This document shows positions 21,358-29,779 of a DNA stretch of 34,608 nucleotides, one piece after another. The notes below the pieces were generated by a model that had not been told where the DNA came from, did not search any database, and saw only the letters and a list, made by a program, of their open reading frames with translations. The stretch comes from Alphaproteobacteria bacterium (lineage in GTDB: Bacteria; Bacteroidota; Bacteroidia; Chitinophagales; Chitinophagaceae): positions 1-34,608 of the forward strand of contig JASGCT010000023.1 in assembly GCA_030053915.1 (NCBI GenBank), in the 5' to 3' direction. The stretch's first letter is position 1. Each line of letters starts with the position of its first letter. The translations under genes and the position numbers were made by a program.

Positions 21358-24201
21358 TTAAAATCTTACTGTGATGCCTGCACTAAAAATAGTACCAAGC
21401 TGGCTAAATTGAGATCCCGAGTAGCCTGTATTTCTATAACGTCCTCTAAATGTAATATCACTTTCAATGAGCCGTCTATTGCTAATTGTTTGCCCAGCAA
21501 TAACTTTAGTTGCATCTAATTCTGCTTGTCCTTGAGCATTAACAGCCTCAAGCGACCATTTTGGTAAAATATTAAATATATTATTTATAGAAATATACGC
21601 TGAAATAGAGCTATTAAAATCGTATCCTACATTTAAATCTGTAACCACAGCAGGTTTAAACACTTGTTTGATATTTGGACTACTTCCTAAATCAATATCA
21701 ATAAATTTTGTTGGGCCAAACAAGATATTGTTTAAAAATATTTTAAGATTATTAATTTTAAAATCAAAACCCAAAATACCTTTATAGACAGGGCGGCTTT
21801 CGGTAATTAAAGACTCTATTTGTTCGTTAAGAATAGAAGCACCTGAAGATTTAATAGCGGCAGGCGCATTTGCATTAGGATCGCCAACCAATTGATTCAC
21901 CAACTGATAGTTCAAGCCCAAATTAATATTGAGGTTCGCACGATTTCCAATATAAATGTTTTTATAATTTGACACTAAATCTAAACCAGAAGTTTTAGTT
22001 TCCAAAGCATTAATAAAAAATGTAATTTTACTAATATTATTTTGTTGTAATATTTTATATAAATCTGTTGATGGATTAGACGATGTAATACTAGAGCTTA
22101 GCAATATACGATCTTTAATAACAATATCATAATAATCTAACGTTAAACTAAAATGTGTTCCGAATTTTAAACCAAATCCAAACGTTAGATTATTTGAATA
22201 TTCAGGTTTTAAAGCTGGTATGCCAAGTGCACGGGCTTGATTGCTTTGATTATTAAATAAGCCAGCAATTGCAAAACTTCCATTATTAGTTGTAGTATAG
22301 TATGTTTGGGTATAAATTTGTTGAATTGATGGTGCTCTGAACCCTGTTGAAAACGAACCTCTTAAAATAATTTTATCTTCCAAGATATTAAATCTAGTAG
22401 AAAGTTTCCAAACGCTGGCATTTCCAAAATCGCTATAATTTTCATACCTATATGTACCATTCACAAGCCACCATTTAAAAATATCTATCCCTAAATCAGC
22501 ATAAAAACCCAAATTATATCTTGTAAATATACCTGCCGCACCTTGATTAATACCAGGGAAAGAAATAGAACCGCTTAAAGAATAAGAAGCGGTATCGCCA
22601 GCAAAAATTTGGTATGTTTCTTTTCTAAACTCTGAACCAAATGCGATGCTTGTAAATTTATTCAATTGTTTAGAGATATCAATATTTCCAACAACATGAT
22701 TAAAACTATAACCTCCAGGTTTAAAATTAATAGGTGATGACGCTGGTCCATAAGCAATTGCTAACCCTTTATTCACGGTATTCCGTATATTGTATAATTG
22801 CGAATTACCACCAATTGTTAAACTCATGTCGGTTGACCAACCATTATTAAAATACCTTAAGCCTAAGGTAGCATTGTAGTCTTTTAAATCGCCTTCAAAA
22901 GTAGGTTGAAATCCTAAATAGCCTTTGTAAATTTCTTGACCGTTGGTATTAAGCGTAAAATTGTTAGTATAATTTGTGCCGCTTGGATCGTTAGTATGTA
23001 GCAAACCGTAGTCAACTTCCCAATATGGTTGTCTAAAATTAGCATTACTTAAAACATTTTTTAAAACGACACTAGCATTACTGTAAAGATAGGTGTTTTG
23101 ATTTATATATAATTCAGAATTATAGGAAAACTGGATAAATTGAGTTGCACCAGTACCATTGATATTATTACCAGTAGGGTATTTGTTTAAATAATTAATA
23201 ATATTTTGGTTCACTGGATCGCTGGCTGATGCATTGGGGTTGCCTAAAGTATAAATTTCACCTAATGGGTCGATTGGCGTTGAGCGAACAGCATTATCTG
23301 TTTTATTTGCCCCGAGTGCATAATTAAAAAAACTTTTATTATCTAAGCCAAATGAAAAACCTGAATTCAAAGATATTCTGAGGCTTTGACCATCGCCTTT
23401 ACTGGTAATACCGCTAGACACATTTAGAATAGATTTATCTACTTTTTTCTTTAATATAACATTCAAAACACCTGCTATGGCATCAGAACCATAATGAGCC
23501 GAAGCACCATCACGAAGAATTTCAACACGTTCTATCATATCAAGAGGTATTGCAGATAAATCAGCCCCAACTTCGCCGCGAGCTACTGATGGCTGAATAT
23601 ATAGTAAAGACGACAAATTTTTTCTTTTACCATTAATTAAAATTAAGGATCTACTTGGACCAAGGTTTCTAATTTCATAAGGATCTAAAAGGGTTGTGGC
23701 ATCATTTACAGGTATGTTTACGCTATTAAAAGACGGTACTACAAATTGAAGGGCTTTATCGAAAGCAGGTTGTCCTGTTACACGTAAATCATTCTGGCTG
23801 AACACATCAATTGGTATTGGAGAATTGATTAAGGTACGTTGATTTGTACGTGAACCCGTTGTTACCACAACATTCTCTAAAACTCCTGCGGCTTTTAAAA
23901 TAATTTTTAAATTTTTGCCTTCTTTGGGCTTATATTCCTCTAAATAATAATATTCGTAGCCTATATGAACAACAGTGATATTAAGCGTTACATCTGGAAC
24001 ATCAACTCTAAAAATACCACTATCATTTGTAATGGCTATTAATTTTTCATCTAAGGTAGCGTTTGTAAAGGTTAACTTTGCATCTTCTATGGGTTTGCCT
24101 TTCTGATTAATAACAATGCCTGTTAATATTTTATTTATTTTTTGAGAGAACGAACTATTCACAATTACTGATAAACAAAAAATGTAAATAAGTTTTTTCA
24201 T
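21358..24201 (-). CDS. TonB-dependent receptor with CarboxypepD_reg-like domain
   Basis: A 947-aa outer-membrane active transporter. A signal peptide (MKKLIYIFCLSVIVNSSFSQ) precedes a CarboxypepD_reg-like domain (about 25-110, LTGIVINQKGKPIEDAKLTF), a TonB-box-like segment (ENVVVTTGSR), and the plug with RNLGPSRSLILINGKRK and ERVEILRDGASAHYGSDAIA. A long barrel ends in an aromatic (SAGITVRF). The plug resembles CirA/MalA-type receptors of Proteobacteria rather than SusC, and no SusD partner is present. It begins 8 nt after the stop of tsf with no promoter visible between, so it appears to be the last gene of the ribosomal operon. The substrate is unknown. Confidence 0.92.
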   Translation of the reverse strand: MKKLIYIFCLSVIVNSSFSQKINKILTGIVINQKGKPIEDAKLTFTNATLDEKLIAITNDSGIFRVDVPDVTLNITVVHIGYEYYYLEEYKPKEGKNLKIILKAAGVLENVVVTTGSRTNQRTLINSPIPIDVFSQNDLRVTGQPAFDKALQFVVPSFNSVNIPVNDATTLLDPYEIRNLGPSRSLILINGKRKNLSSLLYIQPSVARGEVGADLSAIPLDMIERVEILRDGASAHYGSDAIAGVLNVILKKKVDKSILNVSSGITSKGDGQSLRISLNSGFSFGLDNKSFFNYALGANKTDNAVRSTPIDPLGEIYTLGNPNASASDPVNQNIINYLNKYPTGNNINGTGATQFIQFSYNSELYINQNTYLYSNASVVLKNVLSNANFRQPYWEVDYGLLHTNDPSGTNYTNNFTLNTNGQEIYKGYLGFQPTFEGDLKDYNATLGLRYFNNGWSTDMSLTIGGNSQLYNIRNTVNKGLAIAYGPASSPINFKPGGYSFNHVVGNIDISKQLNKFTSIAFGSEFRKETYQIFAGDTASYSLSGSISFPGINQGAAGIFTRYNLGFYADLGIDIFKWWLVNGTYRYENYSDFGNASVWKLSTRFNILEDKIILRGSFSTGFRAPSIQQIYTQTYYTTTNNGSFAIAGLFNNQSNQARALGIPALKPEYSNNLTFGFGLKFGTHFSLTLDYYDIVIKDRILLSSSITSSNPSTDLYKILQQNNISKITFFINALETKTSGLDLVSNYKNIYIGNRANLNINLGLNYQLVNQLVGDPNANAPAAIKSSGASILNEQIESLITESRPVYKGILGFDFKINNLKIFLNNILFGPTKFIDIDLGSSPNIKQVFKPAVVTDLNVGYDFNSSISAYISINNIFNILPKWSLEAVNAQGQAELDATKVIAGQTISNRRLIESDITFRGRYRNTGYSGSQFSQLGTIFSAGITVRF

Positions 24202-24209
24202 ATTAAATT

Positions 24210-25040
24210 TTATTGTCCAACAGAGACTCTTTTAAAACCTAAAATTTTTAAATTGTTTTGAACAGTGCTTAAATAGTCTTGAACAGATTGGGATTGATTT
24301 TTAACATAGGGTTGAGCAACTAAAGTTTGTTCTTTAAAAAATGCAGAAAGTTTGCCTTCGGAAATTTTAGCCAACATATCATCAGGCTTACCCTCCATTT
24401 TGGGGTCCAATTTTAGTTGTTCAATAATAACTGCTCGTTCGCGTTCAATAATTGATGTTGAAACTTGAGATGCGTCTAAGGCAACGGGGTTCATGGCGGC
24501 AATTTGCATGGCAATATTCTTACCAACTTCTTCATGGTCTTGATTTAAGGCAACTAGAACGCCAATGCGGTTAGCACCGTGAATATAGGATGTCAGAAAT
24601 TCGCCTCCAAGCGTTTCATACTTTGAAATTTCAATTTTTTCTCCAATTGTAGCCAATTTTTCATTAATTAAATCTGCAACAGTATGATCATTAAGTTTTA
24701 GAACTAATATATCTTGAATAGCAGTAGCTTTATGTTGTACTGCAACGTTTAAAATTTGTTGAGCAAACTTAATAAAGTCAGCATTCTTAGCAACAAAGTC
24801 GGTTTCGCAAGATAGGCACATAATATATCCGACACCTTCGTTTTTAGCAACTAAAACAACGCCTTCGTTGGCTTCACGGTCGCTTCTTTTACTAGCAATT
24901 TTTTGACCTTGTTTTCTTAACCAATCAATGGCTTGTTCAAAATCACCATTCGCTTCGGTAAGTGCTTTGCGGCAGTCCATCATACCGGCGCCAGTGGCTT
25001 TTCTTAGTTTATTAATTTCATTAGCAGTTATTGTACTCAT
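24210..25040 (-). CDS. tsf: translation elongation factor Ts
   Basis: This 276-aa protein is the nucleotide exchange factor of EF-Tu. The start MSTITANEINKLRKATGAG is chosen because it begins the conserved UBA-like N-terminal domain (GAGMMDCRKALTEA); the longer open frame runs back into rpsB. TDFVAKN, the EF-Tu contact motif, and two dimerisation subdomains follow. It lies 28 nt after rpsB in the standard order. Unusually, the next gene downstream is a TonB-dependent receptor, not pyrH or frr. Confidence 0.96.
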   Translation of the reverse strand: MSTITANEINKLRKATGAGMMDCRKALTEANGDFEQAIDWLRKQGQKIASKRSDREANEGVVLVAKNEGVGYIMCLSCETDFVAKNADFIKFAQQILNVAVQHKATAIQDILVLKLNDHTVADLINEKLATIGEKIEISKYETLGGEFLTSYIHGANRIGVLVALNQDHEEVGKNIAMQIAAMNPVALDASQVSTSIIERERAVIIEQLKLDPKMEGKPDDMLAKISEGKLSAFFKEQTLVAQPYVKNQSQSVQDYLSTVQNNLKILGFKRVSVGQ

Positions 25041-25068
25041 AGTTTTTTTATTAAGTGTTTGGGTTGGG

Positions 25069-25932
25069 TTATTTCTTTTTAAATGTACTGTTATTGTTTC
25101 TTTTAAATCCACTTGAACTTGGTTTTCTTTGTGAACGAGAGTTGGCTTCTTTTTGAGCTTCTTCTTCGAGTCTTTTAACTTTTATTTCATCTTCGTTTTT
25201 TAAATCGTCTGAGTCATCGTGGTCTTCTTTTTGTTGGGCTTGACGTTCAGACAATCCTGCCATAATAGCATCGGTAACATAGTTTACAATAATTTCAATA
25301 GACTTTGTAGCATCGTCGTTCGCTGGAATGGGGTAATCCACTTTATTAGGATCGCAGTTTGTATCTACTACTCCAAACGTTATAATGCCAAGTTTTTTAG
25401 CTTCCGCTAAGGCAATGTGTTCGTGTCCAATATCTACCAAAAACAAAGCGGTTGGGAGTCTAGAATTTTGGGCAATGCCACCAAGTACTTTTTCCATTTT
25501 ATCTTTGTCTCTTGTATAAATTAATTTTTCTTTTTTGGTTAAGCTATCGCCACTTCCATCGCTTAAAAGTTTTTTAATAGAGTTCATTTTTTTTACACTT
25601 TTGCGAACGGTATTAAAATTAGTGAGCATTCCTCCAAGCCAACGTTCGGTAACGAATGGCATATTTGAACGCATAGCGGCTTCTTTTACAATTTCTTTGG
25701 CTTGTTTTTTAGTAGCAACAAATAAGATGCTTTTTCCGGCCTTTGCCATTTGTTTCATGGCTTGGGTACTTGTTTCTAAGCATTCAATAGTTTTGTTTAA
25801 ATCGATAATATGAATTCCTTTTCTTTCATTGTAGATATAAGGTAGCATTTTAGGATTCCATTTTTTCTTTAAATGACCAAAATGAACTCCTGCGTCTAAA
25901 AATTTTTGTTGTAATGACGTAATATTTTCCAT
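25069..25932 (-). CDS. rpsB: 30S ribosomal protein uS2
   Basis: A 287-aa small-subunit protein. Conserved parts include AGVHFGHLKKKWNPKMLPYI, RWLGGMLTNFNTV and DTNCDPNKVDYPIPANDDA. After the globular part the chain continues for about 50 residues as an acidic-then-basic tail (EDHDDSDDLKNEDE ... SGFKRNNNSTFKKK), so it is longer than E. coli uS2 (241 aa). It is third in the operon rplM-rpsI-rpsB-tsf. Confidence 0.97.
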   Translation of the reverse strand: MENITSLQQKFLDAGVHFGHLKKKWNPKMLPYIYNERKGIHIIDLNKTIECLETSTQAMKQMAKAGKSILFVATKKQAKEIVKEAAMRSNMPFVTERWLGGMLTNFNTVRKSVKKMNSIKKLLSDGSGDSLTKKEKLIYTRDKDKMEKVLGGIAQNSRLPTALFLVDIGHEHIALAEAKKLGIITFGVVDTNCDPNKVDYPIPANDDATKSIEIIVNYVTDAIMAGLSERQAQQKEDHDDSDDLKNEDEIKVKRLEEEAQKEANSRSQRKPSSSGFKRNNNSTFKKK

Positions 25933-25959
25933 AAATATATATAATTGTGTGTGTTAAAA

Positions 25960-26349
25960 TTATCGTTTGCTAAATTGAAAACTTTTTCTTGCTTTTTTAT
26001 GTCCGAATTTTTTACGTTCTACATTTCTTGGGTCTCTGGTTAAAACACCGGCAGCTTTTAAAGCGGGTTTATAATTTTCATTAACTTCTACTAAGGCTCT
26101 GGCAATACCAAGTTTTGCGGCTTCGGCTTGTCCTTTTAACCCACCACCGCTGGCTGTAATTTTAATAGTAAACGAGGTGATAGTTTCGGTAAGTTTTAGT
26201 GGTAACTCTACTTGATTTTGAAGATAGGGGACATTAAAATATGCTTTATAGTCCTTGTCATTAACTAAAATAGTACCATCGCCTTTTTTCAAAAAGACTC
26301 TGGTAACGGCTTCTTTGCGACGGCCTAAGGTTGATTTTATTTTTTCCAT
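25960..26349 (-). CDS. rpsI: 30S ribosomal protein uS9
   Basis: A 129-aa small-subunit protein whose C-terminal tail reaches the P-site. The start MEKIKSTLGRRKEAVTR fits the family; an ATG two codons earlier (26355) is possible. The central ASGGGLKGQAEAAKLGIARAL and the terminal basic KKARKSFQFSKR are canonical. It follows rplM by 17 nt, as in most bacteria. Confidence 0.96.
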   Translation of the reverse strand: MEKIKSTLGRRKEAVTRVFLKKGDGTILVNDKDYKAYFNVPYLQNQVELPLKLTETITSFTIKITASGGGLKGQAEAAKLGIARALVEVNENYKPALKAAGVLTRDPRNVERKKFGHKKARKSFQFSKR

Positions 26350-26366
26350 TTGCAATGTGTTTATTA

Positions 26367-26819
26367 TTAACTAAGTATTAATTCTTTAGGTTGTTGTGCT
26401 GCATGAGGGTGTTGGTTGTCTTTAAAAACAAATAATTTACGAAACATTTTTCGTCCTAGTCTGTTTTTAGGTAACATGCCTTTAATGGCGTGTTCTATAA
26501 CTGCTATCGGTTTCCTTTTTAATAAATCTTTGGCTGATTCTTCTTTTTTACCGTCTGGATAGCCAGAAAATCTTACATACATTTTATCTTCTAGTTTGTT
26601 TCCTTTGAAGATAACTTTTTCTGCGTTCAATACAATTACATAGTCGCCGCAATCTACATGGGGCGAGTAATACGCTTTGTTTTTTCCTTTTAAAACTGCG
26701 GCAATTTTAGATGCAACTCTACCAACGGGTTGATTGGTAACATCTACATAATGCCAATTGTGCTTTACAGTAGCTGCAGACGCATGCTTGGTTGTGAAAT
26801 GTGGGTTTTTAAGTGCCAT
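26367..26819 (-). CDS. rplM: 50S ribosomal protein uL13
   Basis: A 150-aa large-subunit protein, first gene of the rplM-rpsI-rpsB-tsf-receptor transcript. Family marks are WHYVDVTNQPVGRVASKIA, VDCGDYVIVLNAEK and GMLPKNRLGRKMFRKLFVF. A -7 element is 27 nt upstream. Confidence 0.97.
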   Translation of the reverse strand: MALKNPHFTTKHASAATVKHNWHYVDVTNQPVGRVASKIAAVLKGKNKAYYSPHVDCGDYVIVLNAEKVIFKGNKLEDKMYVRFSGYPDGKKEESAKDLLKRKPIAVIEHAIKGMLPKNRLGRKMFRKLFVFKDNQHPHAAQQPKELILS

Positions 26820-26846
26820 ATTTAGAATGTTTTTTTGTTAGTTTTG

Positions 26847-26854
26847 CAAAGGTA
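26847..26854 (-). promoter_or_regulatory. -7 element of the rplM operon
   Basis: The minus strand reads TACCTTTG, a full match, 27 nt before the rplM start. The nearest CAAA on the plus strand is only 14 nt away, too close for a standard -33 box. Confidence 0.55.
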
Positions 26855-27105
26855 CAACAAAAGATTCACAAAAAACCACTTTTGGTGCAGTTTTTTTTAT
26901 GAGTTGTTCTAAGTCATTGAAAAACAATTTAAAAAAGTTTAAAATATTTTTAAGTTATATGGGTTTAAGTGGTGTTTTTCAAAAACTTTAACTATTTTTG
27001 CTTTTTTTTTTAAAAATTTGGGCTTTTTTGGGGTATCTATTTCAATGTTAATAAATTGTGAATAAAAATTTTATGGACAAATGATTTATATTAAAAACTT
27101 TTATT

Positions 27106-27113
27106 TATCTTTG
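27106..27113 (+). promoter_or_regulatory. -7 element of the HU gene
   Basis: Perfect TATCTTTG. Its last base overlaps a potential GTG start at 27113, which shows that the real start is the ATG at 27146. Confidence 0.6.
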
Positions 27114-27145
27114 TGAAAATATATTTTAAACTAAAAACATTATTT

Positions 27146-27415
27146 ATGAACAAATCAGAACTAGTAGATTTTATTGCAGACAAAAGTGGCTCTACAAAAT
27201 CACAAGCTGTGCAATGTGTAGATGCTTTTGTTGAAGCTGTTGCCAAAACATTAAAAAAAGGCGGAAAGCTAACATTAGTTGGTTTTGGTACTTTTTCGGT
27301 TGTTAAACGCGCAGCACGAACCGGTAGAAACCCTCAAACTGGTGCTACTATTAAAATCAAAGCCAAAAAAGTTGCGAAATTTAAACCCGGAAAGGATTTA
27401 AGTTCTAAACTTTAA
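27146..27415 (+). CDS. HU-family DNA-binding protein
   Basis: An 89-aa nucleoid protein that bends and packages DNA as a dimer. I place the start at MNKSELVDFIADKSG because the longer frame begins inside the promoter. The signature GFGTFSVVKRAARTGRNPQTG includes the arm that inserts into the DNA minor groove (RNPQTG with the intercalating proline), and the C-terminus KKVAKFKPGKDLSSKL is typical. It stands alone, ended by a good terminator. Confidence 0.95.
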   Translation: MNKSELVDFIADKSGSTKSQAVQCVDAFVEAVAKTLKKGGKLTLVGFGTFSVVKRAARTGRNPQTGATIKIKAKKVAKFKPGKDLSSKL

Positions 27416-27432
27416 GCCCATTTTAATTTTTT

Positions 27433-27471
27433 AAAAAGCCCCTTGTTTCTAAAAAACAGTGGGCTTTTTTT
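27433..27471 (+). terminator. Rho-independent terminator after HU
   Basis: AAAAAGCCC (27433-27441) pairs with GGGCTTTTT (27461-27469). An inner TGTTT/AAACA helix extends the stem, and a T-run continues to 27471. The stop codon of HU is 18 nt upstream. This is the clearest terminator in the window. Confidence 0.85.
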
Positions 27472-27601
27472 ATGACCTTATGTTTTTAAAAACGGGGTCA
27501 TCCTAAAATACTTTTTATTATCTCTTACTGCTGTTTTATGTTGTTACCACTTAATTGTGTGTAATTTAAAATAAAAGCACCAAATTTGCCACCTATCAAT
27601 A

Positions 27602-27802
27602 TACATCAAAAACTGGCAATATACCCTTATTCATTACACCCAAGAGCTCGTTGAATACTTTTTGCCAAAAATTTATAAAACCATCGCTTGGGATAAAAAG
27701 TTCCAATTTTTACAATAAGAACTTACGAAATTAAATATTAAAGATTTAGGTAAACCCCATTTTTGAGACTGCTTTTTAGTTAAGCAAGCGGGTTGTTGTT
27801 AG
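27602..27802 (+). pseudogene. decayed Rpn/PD-(D/E)xK nuclease-like gene fragment
   Basis: One frame reads through with two internal stops (27716 and 27764). The residues between them keep the pattern of Rpn-family (recombination-promoting nuclease/putative transposase) proteins: LVEYFLPKIYKTIAWDKKFQFLQ, then a stop where relatives have a Lys in F-L-D-K-E-L, then ELTKLNIKDLGKPHF, a second stop, and DCFLVKQ resembling D-x-L-V-K-V. The start and the catalytic C-terminal part are missing. The resemblance is from memory of the family and should be checked by a translated search. Confidence 0.45.
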
Positions 27803-27881
27803 AGTCTTTTTAATTTAACCCCAAAATAACATAATATATTATTTTTTTTTGATATTTTTATTTTATATATTTATTTTTAAG

Positions 27882-27889
27882 TATCTTTG
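27882..27889 (+). promoter_or_regulatory. -7 element of the PfkB kinase, very close to the ATG
   Basis: Perfect TATCTTTG with only 8 nt before the ATG at 27898. Given the usual distance from this element to the transcription start, the mRNA would have a leader of at most a few nt. Confidence 0.55.
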
Positions 27890-27897
27890 TTCAAAAA

Positions 27898-28803
27898 ATG
27901 TCGTTAGTTATTTTAGGAACCTTAGCATTTGATGCTATAGAAACACCTTATGGTAAAACAGATAAAATTGTTGGGGGTGCAGCTTTATATAATGCTTTAG
28001 CTGCAATAAATTATTGCCCAGTAAACCTTATTTCGGTTATAGGAGACGATTTTCCAAAATTAACCCTAAACATGTTATCAGAGAAACAAATCAATCTAGA
28101 CGGCGTTGAAGTTAAAAAAGGAGAAAAAACTTTTTTTTGGGCATGCAAATATCATAACGATATGAACCACAGAGATACGCTCCAAACCGATTTAAATGTT
28201 TTAGCAAATTTTGAACCGCATGTACCTTCTTTATATCAACAAAATCAATTTTTAATGCTTGGCAATTTAATGCCTTCCATCCAACGTACGGTAATTTTGC
28301 AATACCCCAAACGCCCCTGTTTTGTGGCAATGGATACCATGAACTTTTGGATTGAACATTATTATAACGACCTTATAGAAACCTTAAAATTAGTGGATTG
28401 TTTGTTTTTAAATGATAGCGAAGCCAAGCTTTTAACCCAGGAAGTATCTTTAGTTGCTGCTGCAAAAAAAATAATGTCTTTAGGACCCAAGTATGTGATT
28501 GTTAAAAAGGGCGAACATGGTGCTATTTTATTCCACAAAGATTTTATGTTTTGCGCACCGGCAATTCCTTTGGAACTTGTTTTTGACCCAACAGGTTGTG
28601 GCGATACCTTTGCAGGAGGCTTTATGGGTTATCTTGCTCAACAAAAAGAACTTAATAAAGAGGTGTTTAAAATGGCATTAATTCAAGGAACCGCCGCCGC
28701 AAGTTATTGTATAGAAAAATTTGGTATTGAACGCTTAACAGAAATCAACTTATCAGACATTCAAAGTAGGGTTGAAGCACTAAAAGAGATGACAGCTTTT
28801 TAG
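27898..28803 (+). CDS. PfkB-family carbohydrate (ribokinase-like) kinase
   Basis: A 301-aa cytoplasmic sugar or nucleoside kinase. PfkB motifs are present: the N-terminal GGAALYNAL (26-34) and the C-terminal DPTGCGDTFAGGF (230-242), with catalytic base Asp236 and the anion hole GCGD. LNDSEAKLL (171-179) and VIVKKGEHGAI (200-210) are the usual nucleotide-site segments. The length fits the family. The substrate cannot be decided; ribose, adenosine and fructose-1-phosphate kinases share these motifs. The last codons and stop are duplicated 67 nt downstream. The promoter lies so close that translation may be leaderless. Confidence 0.9.
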   Translation: MSLVILGTLAFDAIETPYGKTDKIVGGAALYNALAAINYCPVNLISVIGDDFPKLTLNMLSEKQINLDGVEVKKGEKTFFWACKYHNDMNHRDTLQTDLNVLANFEPHVPSLYQQNQFLMLGNLMPSIQRTVILQYPKRPCFVAMDTMNFWIEHYYNDLIETLKLVDCLFLNDSEAKLLTQEVSLVAAAKKIMSLGPKYVIVKKGEHGAILFHKDFMFCAPAIPLELVFDPTGCGDTFAGGFMGYLAQQKELNKEVFKMALIQGTAAASYCIEKFGIERLTEINLSDIQSRVEALKEMTAF

Positions 28804-28872
28804 AGCTGGTGTCGCACTCGACGATTTACTCCCCCATATTTAAGAACTAAAAGAGATGACAGCTTTTTAGAG
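28775..28872. repeat. 31-bp direct repeat duplicating the end of the PfkB gene
   Basis: Positions 28775-28805 (last codons LKEMTAF and stop) recur at 28842-28872 with one mismatch (C at 28778, A at 28845). The offset is 67 bp and 36 bp lie between the copies. The spacer contains a small perfect hairpin, GTCG-CACT-CGAC (28811-28822). It looks like a scar of local duplication or of an excised element. Confidence 0.75.
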
Positions 28873-28956
28873 GGTAATTAAAATAGTTCGAAATTAAGAT
28901 GAAAACAATTTTTTTTTAAACAAAGAGGGTTATAGAATTGATGATAAAAACCGTTG

Positions 28957-29031
28957 TGGGAGTGCACGGGTTCGAACCGCGGACCCTCTGCTTGTAAGGC
29001 AGATGCTCTAAACCAGCTGAGCTACACTCCC
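28957..29031 (-). tRNA. tRNA-Val (anticodon TAC)
   Basis: The minus strand folds as a complete cloverleaf. The acceptor GGGAGTG (29031-29025) pairs with CACTCCC (28964-28958), with discriminator A at 28957. The T-arm has GGTTCGAACC. The anticodon stem-loop CTGCC-TTACAAG-CAG gives anticodon TAC at 28996-28994. CCA is not encoded. It has its own promoter just upstream. Confidence 0.95.
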
Positions 29032-29043
29032 TATCCTTTTTTG

Positions 29044-29075
29044 CAAAGATAGTACTTATTTTTAAAATAAACAAA
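29044..29075 (-). promoter_or_regulatory. promoter of tRNA-Val
   Basis: On the minus strand TATCTTTG (CAAAGATA, 29044-29051) lies 20 nt from TTTG (CAAA, 29072-29075), immediately before the tRNA. It uncouples the tRNA from the heme uptake operon upstream. Confidence 0.7.
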
Positions 29076-29088
29076 TATTTTTAAAAAA

Positions 29089-29769
29089 TTAATTTCCTGG
29101 CGCCCAATATGTGCCGCCATTCCTTGTACATTGTGTTTGAAATGATATAAGTCTTTGAGCTTGCAGTTTTTGTTGTGTGGTATAATTTGCAAAAGCAGCA
29201 GCATTTTTAACGTCTATTTGGTCTTTATAATAACTAATGATTTGAAGCTTACAATACGAATTTTGGTTCGTCTTTATTATAAAATAGGTTCCTGGTGTTG
29301 GTTTGAGTATCATATTAATACCATCATAGGTGTACCATCTTTTATATTTTGAAAAAGCCAGAGTTGTGCCATTGTCAGTATAAAAAGTTGAGTCTTTGGG
29401 TACATTTCGGGTAGTATCAAAAAGTCCAATTTGTAAAAAACCAGCACTATTTCCAGGACCACTTGTGCCACTATTGACTCTAACGGTTGAGCCACTAAAG
29501 GCGAGATCCCATTTATTGGTATTACTGTCGCTGGAGGCAATAATTTTATTGCTATCAAGACTGAAAAAAGTAAATTTTCCAGAATAAATAGGTTGTCCCA
29601 TAGCAGAGGTTCCGATTTGGGTAGTATCTGAAGGCAAGTTATAAAAGTCACGATATACTTGGGTTTGAGCTGGCGTATCATCGCCAATTTCAACCTTCAC
29701 ACAAGAGTTTAAAAGCATTAAACAAGACAGCCCAACAAGGGCAAACATAAAAACATGGTTTTTTTTCAT
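29089..29769 (-). CDS. HmuY-family heme-binding lipoprotein
   Basis: A 226-aa surface lipoprotein with leader MKKNHVFMFALVGLSCLMLL and lipobox LNSC (Cys23). The family core is visible: KWDLAFSGSTVRVNSGTSGPG, the beta-rich middle, and YCKLQIISYYKDQ near the C-terminus. HmuY proteins capture heme, in Porphyromonas through two His, and pass it to a TonB-dependent partner. Here the gene follows such a receptor by 10 nt. I cannot map the heme ligands: no His occurs in the expected part, so other residues, or a different ligand, may be used. The hmuSTUV genes are not present nearby. Confidence 0.82.
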   Translation of the reverse strand: MKKNHVFMFALVGLSCLMLLNSCVKVEIGDDTPAQTQVYRDFYNLPSDTTQIGTSAMGQPIYSGKFTFFSLDSNKIIASSDSNTNKWDLAFSGSTVRVNSGTSGPGNSAGFLQIGLFDTTRNVPKDSTFYTDNGTTLAFSKYKRWYTYDGINMILKPTPGTYFIIKTNQNSYCKLQIISYYKDQIDVKNAAAFANYTTQQKLQAQRLISFQTQCTRNGGTYWAPGN

Positions 29770-29779
29770 ATATAAAATT

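Larger units (their letters stand above)
26820..27145. other. divergent intergenic region between rplM and HU
   Basis: This 326-nt AT-rich stretch holds the rplM -7 (26847-26854) and the HU -7 (27106-27113). Between them are T- and A-tracts with no gene or clear hairpin. Confidence 0.5.
27416..27897. other. intergenic region between HU and the PfkB kinase
   Basis: The 482 nt contain the HU terminator, a decayed nuclease-like frame (27602-27802), and the kinase promoter (27882-27889). A short TTTTAAAA-GGGGTCAT segment (27484-27501) resembles one at 131-147, too short to call a repeat. Confidence 0.5.

Noticed and set aside
28811-28822. Integrase attachment core
   Set aside because: The GTCG-CACT-CGAC hairpin is only 12 nt and no integrase gene is present.
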